DNA of 64,000 nt from Palaemon carinicauda (GCF_036898095.1 NC_090746.1:59689919-59753918); one strand, 5' to 3'. Counted from the first letter of the stretch, positions 12,026 to 23,279 are shown. Notes: generated by a model not told the origin, from the letters alone. Made by a program: numbers and translations.

Positions 12026-15000
12026 TTAAGGGAATGTAGTGGCTGAGCCCTCACCTACTACTGCACTCGCTGTTACGAATGGTCCCAGGGTGTAACAGTT
12101 CTCGTAAAGAGACTGGACATCTTTCAGATAAAATGATGCAAACACTGACTTGCTCCTCCAATAGGTTGCATCCATTATGCTCTGCAGAGAACGGTTTTTA
12201 TTAAAGGCCATCGAAGTAGCTACGGCTCTTACTTCGTGGGTCCTTACCTTCAGCAATGCAAGGTCTTCCTCCTTTAAGTGAGAATGTGCTTCTCTGATCA
12301 GAAGCCTTATATAATACGAAAGCCCATTCTTGGACATGGGTCTCGAGGGTTTCCTGATGGCACACCATAAGGCTTCTGACTGTCCTCGGAGAGGTTTAGA
12401 CCTCTTGAGATAATATTTGAGAGCTCTGACAGGGCAAAGAACTCTCTCAAGTTCGTTACCTACCATGTTGGAGAGGCTAGGTATCTCGAACGATCTAGGC
12501 CAAGGACGTGAAGGAAGTTCGTTCTTTGCTAGGAATCCAAGCTGAAAAGAACATGTAGCAGATTCGGTCGTGAAACCAATGTTCTTGCTGAAGGCATGAA
12601 CCTCACTGAGTCTCTTCGCTGTTGCAAGGCAAACGAGAAAAAGAGTCTTGAGGGTAAGGTCCTTAAATGAAGCTGACTGGAGAGGTTCGAACCTAGATGT
12701 CATAAGGAACCTTAAGACTACGTCTAGATTCCAGCCTGGAGTGGAAAGACGACGATCTTTAGACGTCTCAAAAGACTTAAGAATGTCTTGAAGGTCCTTG
12801 TTGGAAGACAGGTCCAAACCTCTGTGGCGGAGAACTGAGGCCAACATACTCCTATATCCCTTAATCGTAGGAGCTGAAAGGGATCTCTCATTCCTAAGAT
12901 GAAGAAGGAAGTCAGCTATTTGGATCACAGAGGTATTGGTAGAGGATATCGAATTGGCTCTACACCAGCTTCAGAAGACCTCCCACTTAGACTGGTAGAC
13001 TCTACGAGTGGAAACCCTTCTTGCTCTGGCAATCGCACTGGCTGCCTCCTTCGAAAAGCCTCGAGCTCTAGCGAATCTTTCGACAGTCTGAAGGCAGTCA
13101 GCCGAAGAGCGTGGAGGTTTGGATGTAACCTGTCTACGTGAGGTTGACGTAGAAGGTCCACTCTTAGAGGTAGAGTCCTGGGGAAGTCTACTAGCCATTG
13201 TAGTACCTCTGTGAACCATTCTCTTGCAGGCCAAAGGGGAGCAACCAGCGTCAGCCGTGTCCCTTCGTGCGAGACGAATTTCTGCAGAACCTTGTTGATT
13301 ATCTTGAACGGAGGGAATGCGTACAGGTCGAGATGGGACCAGTTCAGTAGAAAGGCATCCACATGAACTGCTGCAGGGTCTGGAACAGGAGAACAAAACA
13401 GAGGAAGTCTCTTGGTCATGGAGGTGGCAAACAGATCTATGGTAGGTTGACCCCACAAGGTCCAAAGTCTGTTGCACACACTCTTGTGGAGGGTCCATTC
13501 CGTGGGAATGACCTGATTCCTTCTGCTCAGACGATCTGCTGACACGTTCATATTGCCCTGGATGAACCTCGTGACTAGAGAGAGGTTTAGACTTCTTGAC
13601 CAAATGAGGAGGTCCCTTGCGATCTCGTAAAGGCTCCTCGAATGGGTCCCTCCTTGCTTGGAGATGTAAGCCAAGGCTGTGGTGTTGTCCGAGTTCACCT
13701 CCACCACTTTGCCTAGCAGGAGGGACTTGAAGTTCAACAGGGCTAGATGAACTGCCAGCAGTTCCTTGCAGTTGATGTGGAGAGATCGTTGTTCCTCGTT
13801 CCACATTCCCGAGCATTCCTTTCCGTCCAAGGTTGCACCCCAGCCCGAGTCCGATGCATCTGAGAAGAGATGAAGATTGGGGGTCTGAATGGCCAAGGAT
13901 AGACCCTCTTTGAGAAGGAGGTTGTGCTTCCACCACAGGAGAGTGGTCTTCATCTCTTGGTTGATAGGGATAGAGACTGCTTCTAGAGTCGAACTCTTGT
14001 CCCAATGAGCTGCCAGGTGGAATTGAAGAGGGCGGAGGTGGAGTCTGCCCAGCTCGACAAACAGGGCTAGGGACGAGAGAGTCCCTGTGAGACTCATCCA
14101 CTGTCTCACTGAGCAACTGCTCCTCTTCAGCATGCTCATGATACACTCTAGGGCTTGGCTTATCCTGGGGGCCGATGGAAAAGCCCGAAAACTCTGACTC
14201 TGAATTTCCATTCCCAGATACACGATGGATTGTGAGGGAATGAGTTGAGATTTTTCCAGATTGACTAATAGACCCAGGTCTCTGATTAGGTCTAAAGTCC
14301 AACGAAGATTCTCCAGACAACGACAACTCGAGGAGGCTCTCAACAGCCAGTCGTCTAGGTAGAGGGAGGCTCTGATGTTTGACAAGTGAAGGAATTTGGC
14401 TACATTCCTCATCAGAAGGGTAAAGACCATAGGAGCTGTGCTTAGGCCAAAGCACAGGGCTTGGAATTGATAGACGACCTTTCCGAAAACGAATCTTAGG
14501 AAAGGTTGGGAGTCTGGATGAATCGGAACGTGAAAGTATGCGTCTTTCAAGTCCAGAGACCATCCAGTCCTCTTGTCTGACCGCTGCTAAGACCGACTTG
14601 GTCGTCTCCATCGTGAACGTCAGCTTGGTGACATACTCGTTGAGAGCGCTGACGTCCAGCACCGGTCTCCAACCTCCTGTCTTCTTGGCCACAAGAAAGA
14701 GACGGTTGTAGAAGCCCGGGGATTGATGGTCCCGGACTATAACCACTGCCTTCTTCTGCACAAGAAGCGACACCTCCTGGTGCAATGCTAGCCTCTTGTC
14801 CTCCTCTTTGTAGTTGGGAGAGAGGTTGATGGGCGATGTGGTCAGAGGTGGTTGAAGGCAGAATGGAATCCTGTAACCGAACCTCAGCCAACTGACAGAC
14901 TGTGCGTCTGCACCTCTCAACTCCCAAGCTCGCCAGAAGGTCTTGAGTCTGGCTCCTACTGTTGTCTGGAGAAGCGGATAGTCAGTTTTTGCCTTTGGAT

Positions 15001-15073
15001 GACCTGGATCCTTTCCTGGACTTGCCTTTGTAAGAGTCTGGACGGGAGCTTCCTCGGCTGGGGGCTCTACCAC
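12026..15073 (-). pseudogene. Element A ORF2: reverse transcriptase, RNase H, tyrosine recombinase (broken)
   Basis: Compared with the intact homologue in element B, three lesions are visible. A 2-nt loss at about 14551-14558 lies just after the DWMVS motif of the RT. A 2-nt gain at about 13060-13082, at the junction of the polymerase and recombinase halves, restores the frame. A TGA at 12973-12971 stands where B has CGA. Between the lesions the protein is well preserved: KDAYFHVPIH, LYLDDWLLR (RT active site), LFSDASDSGWGATL and VNSDNTTALAYIS (RNase H), ATAKRLSEVHAF, THEVRAVATSMAF and TYWRSKSVFASFYL (recombinase Arg, His-x-x-Arg, Trp and Tyr). The start overlaps the ORF1 end by 92 bases. The recombinase part stays open from 12928 to 12026. 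Few lesions imply a fairly recent insertion. Confidence 0.9.
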
Positions 15074-17516
15074 GAAAGGGCGGTATGAACCTAGTAGCAG
15101 GGGTATCAGCCACTGGGGAGCGGTAAGTCTTAGGGACTGAGGTGGCAGCCTTAGACTTACGAGCCGAAGAAACTACAAGATCGTGCGTATCCTTCTGTAT
15201 CAGGGCAGCAGACAGGTCCTTAATGAGCTCTTCGGGAAAAATAAACTTCGAGAGCGGAGCAAAAAGAAGCTGTGACCGTTGGCAAGGTGTAATGCTGGCG
15301 GAAAGGAAAGAACACAGCTGTTCCCTTTTCTTCAACATCCCTGATACAAACAAGGACGCTAGCTCGCCCGATCCATCTCTGATGGCCTTATCCATGCAGG
15401 ACATTAACAGCATGGCAGAATCTTTGTCCGCAGGAGAGGTTTTCTTGCTGAGGGCCCCCAGGCACCAGTCGAGAAAATTAAACATTTCAAAAGCTCTAAA
15501 CACCCCTTTCAGCAAGTGATCCAGGTCTGAGAAGGTCCAACACACTTTTGAGCGTCTCATAGCAGTCCTTCGAGGCGAGTCTACCAGACTTGAGAAGTCA
15601 GCCTGGGCAGAGGCAGGTACTCCCAAGCCTGGTGCTTCCCCTGTGGCATACCAAACGCTCGCTTTCGATGTGAGCTTCGTTGGAGGGAACATGAAGGAAG
15701 TCTTGCCAAGAAGTTGTTTAGACTGCAGCCACTCCCCTAAGATCCTAAAAGCCCTCTTGGAGGATCTAGCTAGGACAAGCTTGGTATAGGAGGACTGAGC
15801 TTGTTGTACGCCCAGCGAAAACTCAGATGGCGGAGAGCGGGGAATAGCTGAGACAAAATGGTCTGGATAAACCTCCCTGAGAAGAGCCAAGACCTTGCGA
15901 AAATCAAGAGACTGTGGAGAGAGCTTGGATTCGTCCACGTCCGATGAGGGATCAAGGTGTGCCTCCTCATCATCCGAAACCTCATTCCCAGAATGAGGTG
16001 AAGAGATCGGATACGAATGCTGAACCGCAGAGTCAGAACGAGCAGGAACAATAACCGTGGTGGACGGAGGAGGAGCAGAAAGTTCCTGTTCCTGTGGAAT
16101 GAGTGGAGCGTGAAGAGACCGAGGCTGTGCAGAACAAGGTAAAGTTCTCGCAAGCAGAGGTGTCTGAGGCGCAGGATCAGGGTGCACAGGTTGAACTCGG
16201 TGCAGCAGCTGAGGAGACTGACTCATGGGTGGAAGAGGTTGTTGTACCTCCACCGAGAGTTGCACCACCGGTGGAGCAGCCAGGGGAGGCGGAGGAAGAG
16301 TGGAGTAATCCTCCTGATCCCAAACAGAAGGTTGCCTGGAAGAAGGCTGAGGCTGAACAACACTGGGAACAGCCAACACAGAATGTGGCTCAACATCGTA
16401 CGTCTGGCAGATGGTGCTGCGACTGGGTGCAGCGAGCGCAGGCGGGTTGAGCACAGGCTGAGCGGGTGCAGGGGGAAGGAGTGCAGGAGGAGGCGGAGGT
16501 GCAACACTCTCAGCACAACACTCACGCATCAGGTCCGAAAGCTGAGCTTGCATGGACTGAAGCATAGACCACTTGGGATCAGCAGAGGTGGCAGCAGACT
16601 GAGGTAAAGCCTTAACAGTCGAGCTCTGTTGTGGCAGAACCTTACTCCTCTTGGGCGGAGTACAGTCGACAGATGACAGAGGCGAGTCGGAGCTGAGCCA
16701 ATGACTGCAACCTGGCTGAGCACTCGCGGGCTGGACTCTGCGTTTAAGCGGTCTCGAGACCTGAGACCAACGTTTCTTCCCAGAAACAAGATCAGCGGAC
16801 GAGCGGAAGACGGGCTCAATCGTCTGCAAGTGGGAGTGACGGTCTGTGGAAGACACGCCCGCAACCACTGAGGATAATTCTGTGCGCCTAACAAGGCCTG
16901 CCGAACCCTTATGCCCTTCGACATTGCTTCTCCCCTGGGCTTGGGAGCTTGCAAGAGGTCCCGGACTGGGAGGACGACTGGCTCGCACAGAAAAAACCTC
17001 ACGCACCACACTGGCACTAACACTAGCACAAGGCACTGCACCGACACTAGCACTCGTCACAGCACTGGCACTAACTTCACCCACTGCACTCTTGACCTTC
17101 AGCTCTTTCACTTCGGCCATCAGAGACTTATGGTCACTTACCACTGACTCTACCTTATCGCCTAAAGCCTGAATAGCACGTAAAACCACTGACATATCAG
17201 GCGGAGGGCACACAGTAGGATCGGGGGTAGCCACTACAGGGGTAGGAACAGGAAGGGGATCATGTGATGAGGAAAATAAAGAAGAGTGAGAAGAACTCCT
17301 CCTAGCTCTAACTCTCTCTAACTTAGTAGAATACTTTAAAAGACGGACAAAATCCAATTCCGAAAGTCCGGCGCATTCCTCACATCGATTTTCTAACTGA
17401 CAGGGTCTGTCCCTACAGTCAGAACAAGCGGTGTGAGGATCAACCGAGGCCTTCGGAATACGTCTATTGCAAGACCTACATCGTCTATGGGAGGGGACTT
17501 GCGAAATGTCAGACAT
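14982..17516 (-). CDS. Element A ORF1, gag-like nucleic-acid-binding protein (intact)
   Basis: 844 residues if started at the ATG at 17516 (MSDISQVP); an in-frame ATG at 17561 is possible, but the downstream start aligns with MADPSQVP of element B. Residues about 10-50 hold two Cys pairs followed by the DPHxxC-x2-C-x4-C-x5-C-x2-C module, probably zinc-binding. Then come low-complexity Ser/Pro/Gln-rich stretches (about 70-480), a conserved domain from SLDFRKVLALL to the RRSKVCWTFSDLDHLL..LDWCLGAL region (about 540-720), and a basic Arg-Gly/Ser-Lys tail (FRGRAPSRGS). By analogy with other retroelement ORF1 proteins it should coat the RNA and form particles; that is inference. The ORF is uninterrupted, unlike ORF2 of the same copy. 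Confidence 0.85.
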   Translation of the reverse strand: MSDISQVPSHRRCRSCNRRIPKASVDPHTACSDCRDRPCQLENRCEECAGLSELDFVRLLKYSTKLERVRARRSSSHSSLFSSSHDPLPVPTPVVATPDPTVCPPPDMSVVLRAIQALGDKVESVVSDHKSLMAEVKELKVKSAVGEVSASAVTSASVGAVPCASVSASVVREVFSVRASRPPSPGPLASSQAQGRSNVEGHKGSAGLVRRTELSSVVAGVSSTDRHSHLQTIEPVFRSSADLVSGKKRWSQVSRPLKRRVQPASAQPGCSHWLSSDSPLSSVDCTPPKRSKVLPQQSSTVKALPQSAATSADPKWSMLQSMQAQLSDLMRECCAESVAPPPPPALLPPAPAQPVLNPPALAAPSRSTICQTYDVEPHSVLAVPSVVQPQPSSRQPSVWDQEDYSTLPPPPLAAPPVVQLSVEVQQPLPPMSQSPQLLHRVQPVHPDPAPQTPLLARTLPCSAQPRSLHAPLIPQEQELSAPPPSTTVIVPARSDSAVQHSYPISSPHSGNEVSDDEEAHLDPSSDVDESKLSPQSLDFRKVLALLREVYPDHFVSAIPRSPPSEFSLGVQQAQSSYTKLVLARSSKRAFRILGEWLQSKQLLGKTSFMFPPTKLTSKASVWYATGEAPGLGVPASAQADFSSLVDSPRRTAMRRSKVCWTFSDLDHLLKGVFRAFEMFNFLDWCLGALSKKTSPADKDSAMLLMSCMDKAIRDGSGELASLFVSGMLKKREQLCSFLSASITPCQRSQLLFAPLSKFIFPEELIKDLSAALIQKDTHDLVVSSARKSKAATSVPKTYRSPVADTPATRFIPPFRGRAPSRGSSRPDSYKGKSRKGSRSSKGKN

Positions 17517-17727
17517 TTTGTTTTCAAGAGTAGTCAAAGGGAGATCCAAAAAAACAAGCAAAAATTCGTTAACCGTTAAACTGAACTAAATAAAAGCTAT
17601 CTAGCTAATATCAGAAGGTTTCCAGTAATGCGACAGCCGTAAATCAGAGAGAATACTTCACCAAATATGCGTGAATAAACTCGAAGACCATAAGCGTATC
17701 CCAGAACGTCTAGCCGGAGGCACGACA

Positions 17728-17885
17728 GAGGAATAATTGAGGAGGTGTCAACAAGAAGTACTTGAGTACCTGGCCACAGGTGGCGCTGGTTAGTACACCC
17801 CCTTCTAGTATTGTGATAGCTGGCGTATCCCTCCTTAGATTTCTGTCGGGCAACGGAGTTGACAGCTACATGATTATCGGGTAAG
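17728..17885. repeat. Element A right inverted terminal repeat
   Basis: Reverse complement of 11337-11494, ending GATTATCGGGTAAG. The element continues 16 bp further, to the AT at 17900-17901, as shown by the internal complementary region. Since coding is on the minus strand, this is the 5' repeat and probably holds the promoter. Confidence 0.95.
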
Positions 17886-18009
17886 TTTAATATTGAAAAA
17901 TAAAATTTTTTAGTTTTAGTTGAAAATAATGTAATCTTTCACAAAAATATAAAAAAATATACACAAAACTAAAGAAATATTTAAACTTGTCTTGAAATTT
18001 TACTCCTAC

Positions 18010-18174
18010 CTTCATTAATTCTCCCTTTGTAGTATAATCAAGAGTTGTGCCAAAATTGAATCTGAAATTGGGACATGCCTGCTGAGGATAATTATTTGGA
18101 AAACTGATGGCCAAGTAAATTATATGACTTCCATGTTTTACTGTTACCACACAAGACCTTCCATCTACATCAGT
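18010..18174 (-). CDS. WDR59: WDR59-like exon, core of the RWD domain
   Basis: Acceptor TTTCCTTTTCAG ends at 18175 and donor GTAGGAGT begins at 18009 (minus strand). The 165 bases encode 55 codons in phase 0 at both ends. The peptide has DVDGRSCVVTV, FPNNYPQQACPNF and TTLDYTTKGELMK. This matches the vertebrate WDR59 RWD pattern: D..DRSCTVSV, FP..YP..A.PSF, then a TT...K.KLLK helix. The RWD domain sits between the N-terminal WD40 propeller and the C-terminal RING-like region of WDR59. The upstream intron is only 233 bp, whereas the downstream intron is 13.7 kb because of element A and the nested LINEs. Assignment rests on remembered family sequence plus exact exon borders. Confidence 0.75.
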
Positions 18175-18407
18175 CTGAAAAGGAAAAATTTTACTGTTTA
18201 CACATAAAACATCCAACTAACATGAAAAGCTGTAATATCCAGTCTTTTAAGGTTTAGAATAATTACACTTTCATAGCACAGTATACTTTTTTTGTAACAA
18301 CTAACAATCATGACAAAATTATCTTAATTTTGTAATTAGAGCAAAAAAAAAAAAAACTTGAATGGAGGTCCTAAATGTGATGTAATAATTTCTTTGTTCC
18401 AACATAC

Positions 18408-18467
18408 CTTTGAATTATTCATATTCCTAATTTTGTGTACTAATGTTCCAGTTTCCCAATGTTTTGT
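18408..18467 (-). CDS. WDR59: WDR59-like exon, start of the RWD domain
   Basis: A 60-base exon (20 codons, phase 0 at both ends) with acceptor CCTTTTTGTCTACAG and donor GTATGTTGG on the minus strand. The peptide contains TLVHKIRNMN and leads straight into DVDGRSC of the next exon, matching the SLIN.QIRNVNVEMD..DRSC run of vertebrate WDR59. It is too short to be found by ORF length alone; the support is the splice sites, phase and continuity of homology. Confidence 0.7.
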
Positions 18468-19319
18468 CTGTAGACAAAAAGGAACTCTATTGCTCATACA
18501 TCATCTGAACTCGGAGATGTGTTCAGTGTTAACACCGTACACTGACTAATATTTAGCTTAAACTGTAAGGAACAACCACCAATGGAATGGAAGGAGGTAC
18601 CCTGCAGTAAAATTAAAGGATTTTTGTAATAAAAGCTCTCATATGATTGCTAAGAGTATTCAGATGAGTACACAGGAAGTAACAAGCAGTAAAACAATAG
18701 TTTGTGAATCGTTGAGTCAGCACCAAAAAGTTTACAGAGAGAAACTAGCATCAACAGAATTTGGGTTGTAAGGCCAAACACTGGGGTTGGAAAGGATATT
18801 TAGGAAAATCCTTCTGTTGCTGTACAAAGCAAACCAAACCAATGTTGAGCGACTGTACAGGAAGATATAAGGAAGTGGGGACAGAGGTAAAGTAGAAAGC
18901 TAAAAAGTGGATGCAGCTAGGGGGGCAAAGGGATGGTGCAAGGATCCTAAAGTAATGCCCAATGCCCAAAGTAAATTGCGTGAAATTTATTGATAACACT
19001 GCTTACACACAGGGACTTGTCATTTTAGGATCTTTTCAAATTGGAAAGGTACAACATTTACTAGCCAATTGGCACATAAATGTTATCAAGGCCAAAAGTC
19101 TCTAACTCAATAATGCCATATGTGATAAGTACGAGTGAATCATGATGATGAGATTTTTTTTCAGCTAAAATAGGCTTAGTTGGAAAGCCATTTCAAAGCA
19201 AAAAAAAATTAATTCTATTACTAATGGATTATAATAAACAGGCGTTAGGTTAGACACATAAATGTGATTTGTAATCAGTCATGCAAGATCCTCTATCGTT
19301 GAATACGATAAGTTGTACA
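18468..19319. other. Intronic/intergenic sequence, no gene seen
   Basis: AT-rich sequence upstream of the 18408 exon. No further WDR59-like exon was recognised. A minus-strand frame at 18999-18751 has no recognisable domain. Confidence 0.35.
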
Positions 19320-19379
19320 AATGGATTTGAATACTACAAATTTTATAAGCTGCAATTTGTACTTTCCGTAGCTATCCAA

Positions 19380-19560
19380 ACCTAAGTCATGTATACGGGT
19401 TACTAACAATTATGGTTTCTTTGACTGGCCAATCAAAATTTTGATTGATTGTGTCATGCTTCATGCTAGGTAAGCTAAGCATATGCGCAAAGAGCAAGCG
19501 GGAGGTTGCTTATAGCGTCTCCTCACAACACTCGCCTCGTCAAAGACTTGCAGGGCGGTT
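19380..19560 (+). repeat. Dispersed repeat, copy 1 (inverted relative at 27380-27530)
   Basis: The segment with GGGTTACTA..., GACTGGCCAAT, TTGATTGTGTCATGCT, AGGTTGCT and CTCCTCACAACACT matches, in reverse complement, the segment at 27380-27530 with small indels. It is an old interspersed repeat of unknown class with no coding content. Confidence 0.65.
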
Positions 19561-19675
19561 AAGGTGGGACTTTTGGTAAATGAATCAGGGGTAGCTAGGA
19601 AATATACAAATTACATAAAATTTGTAGTTTATTCGTACGCAAATACAATCTTCCGAATCATTTATATTACCCATA

Positions 19676-21282
19676 TAAATAAGGGTAAGGGTAAGGGAGA
19701 TGAGCATGAGTGTTGTAATTCAAGGGGGTACTGTATTAGTTTGTTGAGTGTGGTTGGAAAAGTGTATGGTAGAGTACTGATTAATAGGATAAAGGATAAA
19801 ACAGACAATACTATCTTAGAAGTACAGGGTGGTTTTAGAAGAGGTAGGGGATGTATGAATCAGATTTTTACAGTTAGGCAGACATGCGAGAAATATTTAG
19901 TAAAAGGTAAGGAGGTGCATGTTGCGTTTATGGATCTGGAGAAAGCGTATGATAGAGTTGATAGGAAAGCAACATGGAATGTGATGAGGTTATATGGAAT
20001 TGGTGGAAGGTTGTTGCAAGCAGTGAAAAGTTTCTACTAAAGGTAGTAAAGCATGTGTTAGGATAGGAAATGAAGTGAGCGATTGGTTTCCGGTGAGAGT
20101 GGGGCTGAGACAGGGATGTGTGATGTCACCATGGATGTTTTACTTGTATGTTGATGGAGTGGTGGGAGAGATGAATGCTCGAGTGCTTGGTCAAGGATTG
20201 AAACTGGTAGACGAGAATGATCATGAATGGAAGGTACAGTAAATCAGTTGTTGTTTACGGATGATACTGTACTGGTTGCAGACGCGGAAGAGAAGCTTGG
20301 CCGATTAGTGACAGAATTTGGAAGGGTATGTGAGAGAAGGAAGTTGAGAGTTAATGTGGGTAAGAGTAAGGTTATGAGATGTACGAGAAGGGAAGGCGGT
20401 GCGAGGTTGAATGTCTCGTTGAATAGAGTTACTTGAGGAGGTGGATCAGTTTAAGTACTTGGGGTCTGTTGTTGCAGCAAATGGTGGAGTGGAAACATAT
20501 GTACGTCAGGGAGTGAATGAAGGATGCAAAGTGTTGGGGGCAGTTAAGGAAGTGGTAGAGAATAGAGGGTTGGGCATGAATGTAAAGAGAGTTCTGTATG
20601 AAAAAGTGATTGTACCAACTGTGATGTATGGATCGGAGTTGTGGGAAATGAAAGTGACAGAGAGACAGAAATTGAATGTGTTTGAGATGAAGTGTCTGAG
20701 GAGTATGGCTGGTGTATCTCGAGTAGATAGGGTTAGGAATTAAGTGGTGAGGGTGAGAACGGGTGTAAGAAATGGGTTAGCAGCTAGAGTGGATATGAAT
20801 GTGTTGAGGTGGTTTGGCCATGTTGAGAGAATGGAAAATGGCTGTCTGCTAAAGAAGGTGATGAATGCAAGAGTTGATGGGAGAAGTACAAGAGGAAGGC
20901 CAAGGTTTGGGTGGATGGATGGCATGAAGAAAGCTCTGGGTGATAGGGGGATAGATGTGAGAAAGGTGAGAGGGGCAAGAGAGCGTGCTAGAAATAGAAA
21001 TGAATGGCGAGCGATTGTGACGCAGTTCCGGTAGGCCCTGCTGCTTCCTCCGGTCGCCTTGGATGACCGCAGAGGTAGCAGCAGTAGGAGATTCAGCCTT
21101 ATGAAGCTTCATCTGTGGTGGATAACGGGGGAGGGTAGGCTGTGGCTCCCTAGCAGTACCAGCTGAACTCGGTTGAGTCCCTTGTCAGGCTGGGAGGAAT
21201 GTAGAGAGGAAAGGTCACCTTTTTTTCATTTGTTTGATGTCGGCTACCCCCCCCAATATTGGGGAAGTGCCTTGGTATACGT
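19676..21282 (+). mobile_element. RTE-like LINE copy, 5' truncated
   Basis: Begins within the RT at GKGKGDEHECCNSRG and reads VGKVYGRVLINRI, MDLEKAYDRVDRKATW, LLFTDDTVLVAD (an altered active-site context, F-T-D-D), EKVIVPTVMYGSELW, VLRWFGHVERMENGC and GRPRFGWMDG. Breaks include stops at about 20038 and 20743 and frame changes near 20230 and 20435. The 3' part ends with the family hairpin (CCCCCCAATATTGGGG) at about 21247-21264. Plus-strand orientation, opposite to the host genes. Confidence 0.85.
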
Positions 21283-23279
21283 GATTTATATAAATAACAC
21301 CCTTAGAAGGGAGGAAGTCTTTGTGAAATAAAGAAGTAAACCCTTCCTCTCTGGGAGATCTAACTACAGTACTAAGTACAGAAATAAGAGACCATTGTGA
21401 ATCATAGAGGATAGTGTAGTTGGCTTGTAAAGAGGAAAGGCCAAACTTACTAATAGTACTAGTAAGTGATCTAAGAGAACCACCAGGGAACAGAGTTCCC
21501 GGCACATAACGAGACAAGGCTGGTGAAGTGGTATGATCATCATGTGTTACACAATAGACAGGAGGGCAATTTTTTAGCATATCAATATCCTAAAGAAACT
21601 GAGGCACAATTACTTGCATTGGGGTAAAAACCCCAGGCCAGGCTTCAAGTCCAATGAAGATCAATATCCGCCTCAGCGATCTTTCTAGCCAAGAATATCA
21701 GAGTAATGAGGCCTGGGGCTGGAAATGGCACATATCCTGTAAGAACTGTTAGTTAGGTCATAATAGTGCGCCACCACCACTACACTAATTGAGATAATGT
21801 CTAAAGACTTGAATGTACCATCTTAAGGTAGATGTCCAAAAGTGGGTTTCCTTTCTATCCACCAGTTAGAGGACTTATATTAATATCTGGTTTCGCGGAC
21901 CAGTGAGGTTGCGGCAAACCGGCATTATCACTTGCTCAAGGGGGATCCATAGTGACCCTTACTATGAGGATAAATAGGCTCTTATAATAGTTTCTCTCTC
22001 TCAAAAAGGGATGGTACTCCTGAATACATTCTATCAGAGCTTTTGAAAGCTCACAAAGAAACGTTTTGGAAACTAGTATAATCGAGTGATTTTTTAGAAC
22101 GCTACAGTTGTGGCAGGGCCATCTAGATCACATGCTCGAGGGGGGGGGCCCCTATCGACACTTCCCCTAAGGATGCATAGGTTCTTCTGAAATTCTTTAT
22201 ACAGCACTTTGAGAAAGGAAGTGTCACCGACTATCTTCTTCCGGAACGACCAAAGCTCTTGAACATATAAGGGGGGAACGATATGTCCCAGCTATTTGTT
22301 CTACCAGAAATTCGCACTGCTCTACGGAACAGAATATCTAGTTATTCGTATGATCAGAAACCTCTTTGAGAAAAAAAAAACCTTGCAAGGGTTAGCACGA
22401 CATCTTTTTTAGCCTGAGTCTGGATTGTTCACGAAACCCGAGACGGGACAAGGTGGCAGCTTTCTGATGTCATGTTACAGTGGGGGGTAGGGGGTCCCTG
22501 GCAACTCTTTCCCTGAAGATGATAATTTCAAACAAGCCTTAGCCAACAGGGTGTCCATGTTCAGGAGGAATTACTTTGCTTTTAATCAGAGAGCGTCCAC
22601 AGGAGAATATCTTTAGTATCCCTGCCCGAAGCACACTGTTTGTCCCTAGACTTCTTGAGAGACAAGCTCGTGAAAAAGTCGGTTTTGGAGCGCCTTGTCT
22701 ATCCCTGGACTTTAAAGAGGCAAGCTTGAGGAAAGTTTAACTAAAAATTCCCCAGATCCAGTTCTCATTCTAAAATGAGAAAATGATCGCCCCTGGAAAT
22801 ATAGCATTTGTGTTGAGTTTCTGGGGAAAGGAGACCCTGCAAGTAGGCTAGTCTACTTAGCTGGTGGATAAAAACACAAGAGTAAAGGGTAATTAGATCT
22901 TTATTAGACCCTTCTCACTGGGATTTTGAGGATAATCTTACCAGAAATGCAAAATCCTTCTTCCCGACTCAATAGCAGAGGGGGGAGATTACTCTTATGA
23001 GACCGTTCCGTCCACCAGAAGCCTTGGTAAAGAGGGTTGTTGAGAGTTCTTTCGGGTAGGGAATTATAGCATCTCAGACCAGGGCCTGCTTCAAAATCTA
23101 TAACTAGATCTGAACCATCATGAAAGCTATAGGAACTGCTTTCAAGATTGTCAAGCAGTCCTAAGCCAAGGTGACAAGGTCTTGGAATGCTCTCCATACT
23201 AGAATCACCCTAGTAAGGGTACTCTTTGACCTGGACAGCCGGTTTGTTGATAAATTCTTCCCAAGGAAGACATTACTTA
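21283..23279. other. Unassigned decayed sequence
   Basis: A minus-strand frame at 21580-21215 (reading CPPVYCVTHDDHTTSPAL) looks protein-like but I cannot assign it. The rest has no recognisable domain, only short frames, and is probably old transposon debris. Confidence 0.3.

Larger units (their letters stand above)
11300..17901 (-). mobile_element. DIRS-type tyrosine-recombinase retrotransposon, element A (complete structure, ORF2 broken)
   Basis: A 6.6 kb unit bounded by inverted terminal repeats (11337-11494 and 17728-17885, 158 bp each), with an internal complementary region at 11540-11630. Coding runs on the minus strand: ORF1 (17516-14982), then ORF2 with RT, RNase H and tyrosine recombinase (15073-12026). 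The outer limits are set by the internal region, which is the exact reverse complement of the left end (11300-11353) joined to the right end (17863-17901) and overlapping at the dinucleotide AT. No target duplication is seen, as expected for recombinase-mediated insertion. It sits in sense orientation in the WDR59-like intron, about 110 bp from the exon at 18010. ORF2 carries two frameshifts and one nonsense codon, so this copy is not autonomous. Confidence 0.92.

Noticed and set aside
12971..15073. 700-codon minus-strand frame read as one protein
   Set aside because: Only its two ends are ORF2; the middle is the shifted frame between two frameshifts. The true product frame there is 14550-13075.
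16103..17172. Several 100-170-codon plus-strand and alternate minus-strand frames over ORF1 of element A
   Set aside because: Shadows of the biased Ser/Pro/Gln-rich ORF1 composition; not conserved in element B.
11337..17885. Class II DNA transposon with terminal inverted repeats
   Set aside because: The inverted repeats might suggest this, but RT, RNase H, tyrosine recombinase and an internal complementary region show a DIRS-type retrotransposon.
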